This document shows positions 1 through 41,028 of a stretch of DNA of 64,000 nt, in pieces. The notes below the pieces were generated by a model that worked only from the letters and a program-made list of their open reading frames with translations, was not told the origin of the DNA and ran no database searches. This DNA is from Lichenostomus cassidix. Taxonomy: Eukaryota; Chordata; Aves; Passeriformes; Meliphagidae. The stretch is from the NCBI GenBank assembly GCA_008360975.2, contig CM039202.1:4660128-4724127 (forward strand). Reading direction: 5' to 3'. The number at the start of each line of letters is the position of its first letter. The stretch's first letter is position 1. Position numbers and translations under genes: made by a program.

Positions 1-2
1 CA

Positions 3-29863
<29,861 letters not shown>

Positions 29864-30149
29864 TCGCAGAGGGTGGCGAGTGCCTCCATTCGCCCCGCGG
29901 GGCCGGCGTGCGCAGCCCCACCGGGTCACGGCGGGGGCCGGCTGCCGGCTGGGCCCGGGGCCCGCATCACTGCCTGGCGGCGTCACCGGCGGCCACCGAG
30001 CCCGTCAGGGACACGGACCGACCCCGCCGCCGCCCCCCACCGGCCCCATCCGACCAGGAAATGGGCCGTCACAGGAAGTCCCGGCTGCCGTCGGGAGCAC
30101 CGCCCCCGCGCCTCCGCCAGCTGCAGGGCCCAGCCCTGCCGCTCTGGGG

Positions 30150-30224
30150 TGTCCCGTCCTGGGCTGTCCCGTCCCGCTCTGCCCCGTCCCGGAATGTCGC
30201 GACCCGGAATGTCCCGTCCCGGAG
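30150..30224. repeat. 15-bp tandem repeat, five copies
   Basis: Five 15-bp units with consensus near TGTCCCGTCCCGGAA, starting at 30150, 30165, 30180, 30195 and 30210. It lies inside the CpG island, upstream of AAK1. Its 15-base period gives five-residue repeats in the overlapping open frames, which accounts for their apparent order. Confidence 0.92.
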
Positions 30225-30619
30225 CCCTCAGAGCGCCCCCCGCCCCACAGCGCGGAGGGCGGCGGAGTGGGGGCTCGGCGGGATGGCGGCGCCGCACACG
30301 GCACTCTGGGAGCGGTAGTTCCCCGTCACGAGCGGAGGGGGTGCCCTGGGGTGGCGGGCACTACAAGTCCCGGCATGCCCCGCGGCCCTGCGCGGCAGGG
30401 GGCGCTGTGCCGGCGGGGCCGCGAGGGGGCTGTGGCGGAGTCCCCTGGCCGGGATCGCCCCTCAGACTGGCCAGGACTGGGCCGCCCCAGGGACAGCGCA
30501 CGGCGTCTAGGGCCTCTGTGTCCTTCTCGCCGCGAGGGATGGGCGCAGAAATCCTGTCCGTGAGGAGCCACGGCCCTTTGGGGCTTTGAGTGGTGATGGC
30601 TATTTACGTTTGTCTTTGA

Positions 30620-30625
30620 AATAAA
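30620..30625 (+). terminator. Possible AATAAA poly(A) signal downstream of the CpG island
   Basis: AATAAA on the plus strand about 50 bp after the CpG island ends. It could end a short transcript running away from AAK1, or be chance. No supporting gene is recognised. Confidence 0.25.
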
Positions 30626-30640
30626 GCGCTAAACTCCATG

Positions 30641-33600
30641 TTTTTGTGATATAATAATAAAAGGCCACTGCAGTGACATCTTAGGATTAACCCGAAGCAC
30701 GAGGCTTATCTTCACACAGGCCCGGCTAGCACCTGCTTTGAGAGCCTCAAAAAATCCTAAGAACAGAGATATCCCAAGCACTCAAAAGGTCTTTAGTGTT
30801 TTACACCTGGTATCTTGTTTTGTAAAGCCTGTGCCTTTGATTTGCTGTTAAGTTACACTTTTCTTTCTCCTTCTTGCTCGACTACCAGCAAGATACTCGT
30901 CAGAGGCACTGCAGCTCCTCCAGAGCCCAAAAGCCACTTGGGCCAGGCTTTGGAAAGGTTTAGTTTAGCTTGCATCTTGGAAAACTTACTTTAAATGCAT
31001 TTTGGGTTCTTTTCAGAATTTTTTTCTCAGAAATCCAGAGATTTTCTCAGCCTATGGCATCCCAGAGCAGCCGACTCCTCTCCGCATGCATTACAGAAGG
31101 CCAGAGCTGGGATTTCAAACAGCAGAGGGAAATGTTCAAATGGCAACATTTGGTTTTCCTAGAATGAAGCCCCAGAATACAAATCCCAAGAAGCACGTGG
31201 CTGCCAAATGAATAGCTCCATGACACACTACTCTCTTTCCTCTGCTCTGACTGGGACAGAAGAGGAAACCAAAGCATGGTCCTATTTGCCCGATGACTAT
31301 TATTTCCTGTATTATGGTAATAACTACAGCCATCCTGCTGATGACCCCAGTCCCCAGCAGATAGGCCAGGCCTGGTTACTTTGGGATGACAAAAACGTTT
31401 GCCCTTCACACAGCCTTTTTTCTTCATCCGGCCTTGCTTTAGTCACAGGCTTCCAGCAATGCCAATGAGATTGGATCAGCATGTTGTTAATGGATCTAAC
31501 TGGTTTTTCCTCACAGTATTTGAAGACTTTTAAGGTGCATATGGCTCTGAGAACTGGCAGATAAAATTGCTGGTGGTAACATTTAGCACCTGGATAAATA
31601 GATCTGATAGCATATCACGGCACAGTTGTTTTTCTGCTGAGCCACTGTGCCTCCTCACTGTGGATAACACTACACCTCTTCCACCATTCTGGTCCTCAGC
31701 AGTTCTTATAGGTGAGGGCCGATAAGCCCACCCTGCAGACCTCAAAGTCCTCCTTTGACCACCTTCAGTCACCCATAATTTGTAGGGTGGCTCCTGACTG
31801 CACCTCATCTCCAAGTACACGCCAAGTCCACACAGCTGGAACTGCAATCATTTCAGCCAGGCGGCCAACAAACGTGTGAAAACCATAATTTTTCATTTTG
31901 CAGGCTTAAATCTGCATGAAACCTGCTTGGTTGTGGTTTGGGGCTCTGTGATGAATTAATTGCCAGTGATCAATACAGAAGGTTCACATGTCCTTCAGAA
32001 TAAATACAAACTGGGTAAAGTCTCAGTTGCTTCTATCCATTACTTTTAATTTTTTTTTAATTCCTCTAATGTGTGAAAATCCCTAGGTAACTCAAGACTG
32101 AGGTAAAACACCCAGTGAAAAAAGCAAGTCCCATAATTGGGGATTTCTGGGGACTCTGCAGAACTGAACAATTTCCAAGGAAATTGGGCATCTCTGTACA
32201 GTACAGGGAAATGACTCATTTCCAACTAAAGAAGATAAAAGCCACTGCATGCAGAGAGCTGCAGATGCACTGCTGAGCCTCCTCCCTGGCTCTGAAAGGG
32301 CTTTTTTTAACCATACCTGCGGTGCAATGCAGGGAGTGTCAGACCCATGCACAGCTGGGTCACGCAGGCACACAAACCCCACCTATGACCATTTTGGGGA
32401 GCAAAAGCACAACAGGAGCCATCCCCGGTTCCAGATGCTGAGGATATTCTTTATTCCAGAAAGCACAAGGCTTGGCTGCACTGCTGCAATCCCAGTGACC
32501 TTCACAGGGATCAGAGGGAACTGAGCCTGAAAGCTCTAAGTGAAAAAGCTGATCAGTGGCTGCAGCACAGACATGGCCTGGTACTTCTCCCATGTCAGCC
32601 CAGAGCGACTCCAGAGTGCTCCCAGACTTGTCCTGCTGCAGAGAGGAACCTCAGTCTGACTAATATGCTCAATCCTGAACACCAAATTTTAAACTGCTAA
32701 AATCCCATGATGCGAGGTTTAAAATATCTGAGTGTGGTCAGCAGAGCTGTTTCCCTGCACATTATCTCCCTGATCCCTGGTTCTCCTGCGCTGCTCAGAA
32801 AATGCATTCAAATCCCTAGGAAGAAGCACATTAGTACAGCTGCATCCCTCTTCATCAAACTTTCCAGACAGCTCAGCATTTTCTAAATAAAAACACAGGC
32901 CTGGACAGGTTTCCTGCGGTCCCCGAAGGGCGAGGGCACACTGGCCCCTTCTGGAGAGCTCGAGGAGCAGCAGTGAAGGAGAAAAGAGCCGGCACAGCTT
33001 CCTCTGCTTGTGAGATTTAACTGTCCAGGGGAAACGAAGCAATGCTCACATTTTCCTGAATTCACCGCATAATAATAAAGTCTTAATCACACGACTATTT
33101 TTATCTTGGTAAGGATGTAGGGGCAGCCACAGCTTCCCTGGGCACCCTGTTCCAGGGCCTCACCACCCTCACCTATTAGGAAGGGTTTCTTCCCAATATC
33201 CCATCTAACCCTGCTTCTGGCAGTAAGAAGCCATTTCCCCTTTGTCCTGTCCCTCCAGGCCCTTGCCCAAAGTCCCTCAGAGCTCTCTGAGAGCCCCTTT
33301 AGGCTCTGGCAGGGGCTCTAAGGTCTCCCCATAGCCTTCTCTCCAGGCTGAACAACTCCAACTCAGCCTGTCTCCATAAGGGAAGCAGTCCATTTCTCTC
33401 AGGAAGTAATGGGAATGGCGTATCAGGCTGCCATAGATCCTGTGAAGATTCCTGTGCGTTTTCTGCCACAGCCTGTGCTTCAAGCTCCACTGGGGATGTT
33501 AACAGTAGCCCTGTTTTCACTTTGAATAGCAGAAGGTGAGACAAAACAAGTAGCATCGAAAGCAAAAGACAAATTGTCTGACAGCAAGGGGCTCTTTCGA

Positions 33601-36600
33601 AGGGAAAAGTGTAGCCCCACAAGTGCCTAATCACCATCCCAACCCCACTCTGGAAGTATTTGCTGACTCCCATCCCCCTTTGGATGGGTTCATGGACACA
33701 GGCAGCCAACGAAGCCATCAGACCACCGATAGCCCCAGACTGTTTGCATTCCCTCCTGTTTATAGCTTCAGTGAATAAAAGAAAACAGACTGGGCTGGTG
33801 GCCAAGTGCAGCCTTCAGTTTCTCTGTGGGAGGAAGGCAGAGTGGGTGGGTATCTCTGAGGTAGTGTCAGCACAGCATATGCTGGGGGCCAGCAGTGTGG
33901 AGAGCCCCAGCACCCGAGATGCTGTTAGTTAGAACTGTCAGTGTGAAGAAATGTGAGAACATCCAGGATACCCTCCTGTGTGCCTGCCCGCTGAACACAT
34001 GAGCATCCCCACCTTAAAAACCCTGTGATTGAAGCACACTTGAAACGGGGAATTCGACTCCTGGCTGTCTCATCCTTGCAGTGCTCATTGCTGTCTCGCC
34101 TTACAGGTTATTGTCTAAGGCATTTGGGGCCCCATGTCCAAGTGGTCTCTCATTAAACGCCTTCTGGGTTACAGCAATTTTCTCAAATCACTTCTGCTCC
34201 CCAGCTCCTTCTTGGCCTTATGTGACATTTATGTTTATGAAATCTACCCAGAGAGCCTTCGACTTGCATAGCAGTGCTGGTATGCTGTGCTGAGGGCTCT
34301 AAATCCTGCTTGGATTGCTAAAAGGGAGAGTCCTGTGCATTGCCCTAATAATAGAGTGCAGAAGCAGTGCTTCTCATTGTTATGAAGAGCTAAGAACACT
34401 CTCATTTCTGATGTGAATTGGAGTAGTTAAGTTTTTCCACCTCAAATGAGCACTGCTTACCTATGTCTGGAAGTGTGTTTCATCTTCCTTCCTCTCTTTG
34501 TGTTGAAAGGGCTTTGCTCCAATCATAGATCAAAAGTTCCAGGCTGTCTCTTCCTAAGGTCTTCCCCAAAACACCTCTGACTTGTGGAAATGGCTGTTTC
34601 ACCTTACATGGTGCTGAACAGCAGGTAAGGACACCCTTAGTCTAAAGGTCAGGAGTGCCCCTGGATCTCTGCAGTGAGCCCTAACAACTGCTGTTCACTT
34701 TGGGACTGTTGTGATATTAATACACAGTATGTGAAAATTCTTTACCCTCTTACAAGCACAGAGAAGTCAGTGCTTTCAAAAAGCAAGGGCTAGCTTTCAG
34801 CCTCCACCCTGCCTTCAGGTACTGCTGCTATAGAGACAGCAGTGACTGAGCTACAGCATCCAACACACTCCCACAGCACTTGTGCAACCCTTAAATAACC
34901 CCATTTTCAGGGGCTGCTGCTTGCAAACTGCCAGTGCTCAGGTATGAAAATGAGCACTGCCCTTATGAACCTCCTGAAAACACCTGCTTAATCCCCAAAG
35001 GCCCAAATCCTGACCCTCACTTGGTGAATGACTTCATTAGTGCCAGAGTTTGGAGCTCAGTGAATGAGGTTTCTCTAAAGCTAAAACTGTTAATGAAAGG
35101 ACACACTGAAAATCTCTCCTCCTAGTACAAGGCTCCTTTGCTCTCTGAGGTGCAAATTTAAAAGGTCAGATCCTTCAAGCAAAAACAAATGCTGCCATTT
35201 TCTAGAGGCTCAGCTCTGTTCTCATTGTGGGACTTTGAATAAATACCTCCTTCCTAATGGGCTGCTGCTTGAGCTCAATTTATTTACTTAATGCACGCTG
35301 CCCTCCCTGTCTTTCTTTCTGTGACTTAATTTCTATTAAAAATCTTTTGTAGATGGAAGAACAGCAGGATGGAATGGGAATAGAAACCATGCTTGAGGCT
35401 TGAACTGAGTGGAGTCTGGGGTTTTCAGTGCTTTGTAACAAGGGTGGTTAAAATAATTGATAGAACAAATGAAATATCCATGAACAGAAGAGTGATGTGC
35501 TCTGTCACTGCACCAAGAGGAACTGTAGGCTTGTCCCTTGGCTGTCCCTCTTTTGATGCAAGGACAGCAAAACTATGCCAGATAGTGCTTCCTCTGGAGA
35601 TATTGAAGGATAACCACAGCCTTTCCACCCTTTCAGAGATTAAGACAACATGGTGAAAGCTGAGCAGACCCTACACAAAGGGCTCCTGGAGAGACAAAGC
35701 TTTGTCACCTGAACCTTGTGTAGGAAAGTACAGCAACAACCTTTCGTCTTCCCAAAGGGAGCAGCTCCTATAACAAGGTACAACAGGGTTCCCTAAATCC
35801 CCTGTCATTCCATCCACCTTCCAGAGAAGCTCAGTCAATTCTCAGCATGCTCAGAAGCTTTTGTGCCTATTCTTTTTCTTCATTTTAGTCCAAATAATCG
35901 TGACTGAATCAGATGGCTCTGAAGCCAGCACCCATAACTAGCCAAGATTACAGGGAACTTAGCTGTATGTTGCATCAGGACCTAGCTGCTGAATGGACTA
36001 CACTTACATGACTAATTCCAGGTGGCCAAAAGCACACACATGAACATTTTGTAACTTGAAGTATTCCTCCTACTTGGAGCCTCTCCCAGGGGGAAAGAAA
36101 GGGTTGAATTAGGAAAATCATGAATGGCAGGATTAGTGCAATACTTAAAGGATAAAAAACTTGCAAAGAAAATTAATAATTCGTGGTGTTAAATAATTAC
36201 TGTTGCATGTACCAGTGACTGCAGTGACAGAGCCTTCCAGTCCTGGGGGCTGAAGAGACTGGGAAGCAAACAGAATGATGAAAACACACAGGCTAAAAAA
36301 ATCACTGGCAATGTGAGATGGAGAAACACAGGAGTTCCTGCTGGTGGATTTAAATGGGCCCAGAGCAGGGACTGCTGATGTGAGAAGAAGGGATGAGAAT
36401 GGAAACTTTCAGAGATGTAGGGAAGAGAAGAGTTTCTCCATAGCGACTGTGTGTCAGTTTGTAGACAGTATGTACTGGTCCACACTGAATCCTGGTCAGG
36501 GTCAAGTGCCAGATTTTGCAAGGAAAGAGGCTCTGCAGTGCAAAAGGAGAGGGCTTGAGGCTTGAACCTAGTTTTTCTGTTCCCCTGGTCCATGTTCCCT

Positions 36601-37080
36601 TGCATCAGCAGTAGGTGCGGTGGAGCTGTTTCAGGAGGCTGAGCTGCAGTGGGAGCTGTAATAAATAAACCATACAGACATGCTCACTGGAACACAGCCT
36701 GCCTGCATCCAAGCTGCTAAATTTAGGTCCCTTCCAGCAAATGAACACGTGCAAAGAGGCACAGGGATGAGACAGAGCTGTTGTAGGAGCTGGAAAAAAA
36801 ACTGAGAGGGTTGGTTTACCCATGAAAATAACAGCACTTGTGACATCAGAGGAGACCAGAGTTCCTGAGGATAAACACTTGAAGAAAAGTTATGTATATT
36901 GCAATGCTGATTTCCCTCTGTCAGCCTTGTGATCATGTCCATGGCTGACCCTGGCAGGGTCACATCAGGGTAAAACTGAAGTCCCTTTGCCTGAAGGGTT
37001 TTGGTTTGAGGGCACTGCCATTTATTGGGGCAAAATGAATAATCTTTATGCAAAGAATCGTCCTTACTGAAATCATGGCC
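30641..37080. other. AAK1-ANXA4 spacer, left part
   Basis: AT-rich non-coding sequence. The only element I can name is a CR1 piece at 33112-33395. Open frames of 80-170 codons (for example 33299-33805 minus, which overlaps that CR1 piece) show no recognisable domain. Distal regulatory elements or an upstream ANXA4 leader exon could lie here unseen. Confidence 0.65.
33112..33395 (-). mobile_element. CR1 LINE fragment
   Basis: GGGGCAGCCACAGCTTCCCT then GGGCACCCTGTTCCAGGGCC, CTCACCACCCTCAC, TTCTTCCCAATATCC and CTCCAGGCTGAACAACTCCA in order. This is the reverse complement of the CR1 3' region. The terminal octamers are absent, so both ends are truncated. Confidence 0.9.
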
Positions 37081-37084
37081 ATTT

Positions 37085-38260
37085 GCAATGCAGAGTTCTT
37101 CGACAACAGGTAAGGATGCTGAAGACCCAGAGAGGTGCTGTGGGAGCACAGGAGACAACACAGATAAGAAATCCCCACAAACAACACCGGGGAAGGAACA
37201 GGACTTCTTGCTCGAGGCTGTTGCTGCCTGGCGTGCTCCACGCCGTCGTCCCCCTCGCTCCCCCCTCGAGTGCGCCCTGCTGCAGACGCCAGTGAGAGAC
37301 CAGAGCCCCCTCTGTTCCCAGAAATTTTTACAGGGAATGTCGGGGAGCGTGGAAGCCATTGCAGCCTGCCAGCCCTCCGTATTACACCCCAAACATGCAA
37401 TGTGACTGAGATTCCCTGAGGAACTTCTCCCTGCCCTGCATTACAACTAACTGTTTAGGAATGGGCAGAGCAGGGCTGGAACTCCTTCACGTCACTGCCG
37501 CGTGTCTCCAGGGCGGGGACTTTGCCACCCAGGACAGCCACCAAAGGTCTCCCCATTCCTGCCAGGGACTCGCGTGGGACAGCAGGTGAGTGCCAAGAGA
37601 ACTGGGGATCCCCCTTGGCATTGGGACGGCGCTGCGTGGCTGGAGGTGCCTGAGAAGGTGCCAAGCGCCATCCCCGCTTTCCAGAGGGCAATGACGGCAG
37701 TGCGGGAGTTGCAGCCGCGGGCTGGGCGATGCCCACGATGCCAAGGCACTGGGGCGGCCCTGGGGGCTCCAGCCCGGGCTGAGGAAGGACGGGGGGCAGT
37801 CGTGGGAAGGAGGAAGGGCTGACCCTTCCCGCGCACAGGGAGCTCAGGTTTTGGTTCCTATTTCTGCCGTGCCCAGGCTGGCACGTCCTCCCCGCTGGCC
37901 GCTGGAGTGCGGAGGGCATGGCAGGGGCGGTGACACGGCTCGGAGTGGGCGCACAGGCTGAATGAGGACTACAAGGCTATAAAAATCACATTTTTATTCC
38001 TTCTGAGGGCAATGGCCAGGTAAAGGTTATTGTGTGGGAGGCGCTGGGATGTTTCAGCTGGCTCGGGGCTCGTGGCAGACGGGAGATCCTTTCCTGAGCT
38101 GCAAACTGGGCTGGGATCGGTGTCAGCGACCCTGCGGCGAGCACCAGCCGTACGCCGGGCACCCCGGGAACACAGCCAGGGCTGCATCCTGCACACCGGG
38201 AGCAGCTGCGGAAAAGCTTAGGAGCTGTGGAAAAGCTGATCCGGGGCAGGGTGTAGGTTG
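37085..38260 (+). promoter_or_regulatory. CpG-enriched patch; candidate ANXA4 promoter and 5' exon
   Basis: GC and CpG rise between about 37.1 and 38.25 kb, 3-4 kb upstream of the first confirmed ANXA4 exon. A strong plus-strand donor (GACAGCAG then GTGAGT) lies at 37585/37586 behind a CpG-bearing stretch with CACGTCAC, so about 37440-37585 is a candidate non-coding exon 1. A second donor-like site is at 37109/37110, and a TATAAAAA lies near 37979. Which of these is used cannot be decided without transcript data. Confidence 0.35.
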
Positions 38261-40971
38261 TGTTTGGGTAAACGTGAATCGACTGAAGGAACTTGTCAGA
38301 CAAGTCCAGTGTTTGCCTCTCAAGGAGAAGGGTCACAAAGCGGTGGGTTTCCATCCAGACCCGAGATGTACGACTGGCAATGCTGCAAGCTCGAACTGGG
38401 GGGAAGGGAGGGGGAGAAGCCCTGTGTTTACATCATCCTAAGTTGTTGGAAGCTTTCCTTGTTGGTTCCTGGCTGTGTGCTCCGAGCACAGTCAGGAAAA
38501 CCTGATTGTGTGCAAGCATAAACTTGAACTGGCCAGCACACATGATAGTCTCAGCTGTTTTCTGATAAATTAAGTTTATTCTGGATTCAGATTTTAGAGG
38601 ATGTTGATATGGACTTAAAACAGGCTGATTAGCTGATAAAGCCTACCAGGAGAAGATCATCCATGGAAAAAAAATCGAAAAATCGAGTAACGGGAGGGAT
38701 ACCTCCTACACTTGCACTCTGTCACCTGGGCACAGTGCTTTAAGCCTGCTTTAAGCCAGGTTTATTGTATCAGGCCTTTATTCTGGGGTGAAGCAAATAA
38801 CATCAGGACCATAGCACTGGCTGGCTGACTCTTGCAAGCATAGTTTAATTCTTCGAAACACAGAGTGAAGTATTGTTCCTATCCTGAAGCTGTTTTTCCC
38901 TGATTGAGCTGCAGGCCAGGAATTGTGTTAAGCTGCTGAGCACTGGCAAATCTGCTGAGCAATTCCCATCTCTCTCTGCTTGCCAAGGGGTGGCTTAGGA
39001 GAGTTTTATTCATCTAAAGCCCCAGCCTGAACAGTTCATGCAGACCCCTTCAGCTGTGAAAGGGTTACAGGGGCCATTGCTGGACAGCCTGGCTGAGCTC
39101 TCCCACCTGTAATTTCAGTGGCTCATTCTCATACAGAAATGCACCAGGAACAAACCAGCATTTGCAGACTGAGCAGTGGGGTTTGCATTGCTGCCTTTTC
39201 AGTGCTCTGCTCTTTCGATTCCCAGTGGTGTTCACTGGATGAAGAAATCAGTCTTGCAATCAATATTCAATGTGATATTTCTGGTGTAAATGGATGTTGT
39301 GAGAGCATTTGCCCTGAATCCAGTACATGCAGCCTCTCTTCATGGTTTGGTTTCTTTCTGCCACATCGTTTGCACTCAGAATTTCTCTGCTTCCCTTTTC
39401 CTTGTTACCGACCTTTCTTTTGCCCTCTAATTGACTTGCTAAACCAGCATGTCTGATATTCCTGCTTCTGTGTACAGACCAGCTGGATGGTAAAACTGCA
39501 TCATAAAAACAGCAGTGAAATTTGCTGCCTTCATTTAGTGTCCGACTAAAGCCAATAAAATTGGCTTTTTACTTCTGTAAAAGATTAGAGAAGAGCAAAG
39601 ATCACTTTTCTGATTTCTAGGTCATAATCTGATCACTGGAATTTGTGGTCAGATGAAAGAAAGCAAACTCAACACTAGTAATTGCCATATGTTGCCTGAT
39701 TGCACAGGGTGTAGTAAGGCAGAAGTGCACCTGGGAGTGCCTGTGCGTAACACATTCATGGCAAGTGCCACACTGAGAGTTAACTGGCCTGAACAGCACA
39801 CCCTGTGCATTCCAGGTCTGTAGGAGTCATGTGGAGCGTGAGCAAACACACTCCTGCTCTTGCACAACTGTCTGAGTGCATGGATAGCAGCTCTGAAGCA
39901 CCATGAGTAGAGTTAGGGAGGGATGTATCCACTGCTGGCACCTCTGCTTCTGCTTCAGGGCCTTAATGAGAGAACTCACTCAACACTGGAATAAAACCAC
40001 ATAGTTGGTGGGCAGACTTTACTTGCTGTCACTGTGATTGCATCTTTTGAATTTATTTTTTATTTAATTCAGCCCTACTGTATGTAGGTATCCCTTTGAC
40101 TCTGCCTTTCCTAACTCCTCTCATGTGATGCTGGGATTAATTTGAGTTGTGGGGAAGTGAACCTTGTCCTGTTACGTGACATTCTGTCAAGTGATCAGGA
40201 ATACAGGAAAATTTGGGTGTGTTCATGCAAAGGCTCTATGACTGAATACAAAATTATGAGCAGAACTAATAACCCTGGACAGATGGCAAGTAAGCTTTGG
40301 GGTTTTTCGAGGGTTTTGTCAGTTAAAACTGCAGCCTTACAAGGCAAGACACAGTGCACCAAACTGAGGGGATGTTGAATATAAAATGTTCTATTAAAGT
40401 ATTAAGAGGGAAAATAATTCTCTTGCCCAGTGCTCAAGTGAGGTTGTCCTTTATGTGTTCACCTACAGCCCAATGTTGTCTCTGCCTCCCAGGCAGGATC
40501 CATGAAGGCTGTGTGGGCACCCTCACCCTACTTCATCCTCACTCTGCTTCACTCTCAGGATCTCACCTGCCATGATCAAAGCCGTGCATTTTGAAGGACA
40601 TGGGAATCAAGTCTATTTTCTTTGCTCCCAGGGCAACACTGTCTACTTCTTGTAGCCTCAGCCAGGCTGTCAAGCTGACAATAGAGAAAAATCATATTAA
40701 ATTACCAGTGCTAATCACCTGCCTGTCCATCACATCCCTTCCAGCCTGGCCCTGCCCCTGGCAGTGCTCTCGTGATCCAGCCTTCTCTCAACACAAGCAT
40801 GGGTGGACACTCTGGGAAGCTACTATGGGCATTCACTCGGGCTGTTCAATCGTGCTTTTAGTCCTCAAAGAATTAGGTGGTGACATAGCCAGCATCATTA
40901 AACTTCAAGGGAAGGTGTATTCTATTAATTATTTGCTAGAAAACTACCACTCCCTGTGTTTTTTATTACAG
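38261..40971. other. ANXA4 upstream region / intron 1
   Basis: AT-rich sequence with no recognised exon. Its notable content is the segment 39988-40128, which is repeated at 41980-42131. If the ANXA4 promoter lies at 37-38 kb this stretch is ANXA4 intron 1. Confidence 0.6.
39988..40128 (+). repeat. Copy A of a local ~140-bp duplication
   Basis: Matches 41980-42131 in the same orientation: GGAATAAAACCAC, GACTTTACTTG.TGTCACT, GCATCTTTTGAATT, TATTTTT, ATGTA, CTTTG..TCTGCC and TAACTCCTCTC.TGTG occur in the same order. Copy B lies directly before ANXA4 exon 3. Divergence is substantial, so the event is old. Confidence 0.8.
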
Positions 40972-41028
40972 CTGTCTAAGTGCCTGGGGACGCAGACAAT
41001 AACATATTGACCAAATCCGAGCACGATG
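40972..41028 (+). CDS. ANXA4: ANXA4 exon 2: 5' leader plus start codon
   Basis: The acceptor is TTTTATTACAG and the donor is GTGAGT immediately after ATG (41026-41028), so only Met is encoded. An exon that ends with the initiator codon is characteristic of annexin genes. The 54-bp leader holds an in-frame TGA at 41008-41010. Confidence 0.9.

Noticed and set aside
30641..40971. Search for an additional protein gene between AAK1 and ANXA4
   Set aside because: No exon with matching phase, splice sites and recognisable protein was found. A non-coding RNA cannot be excluded.
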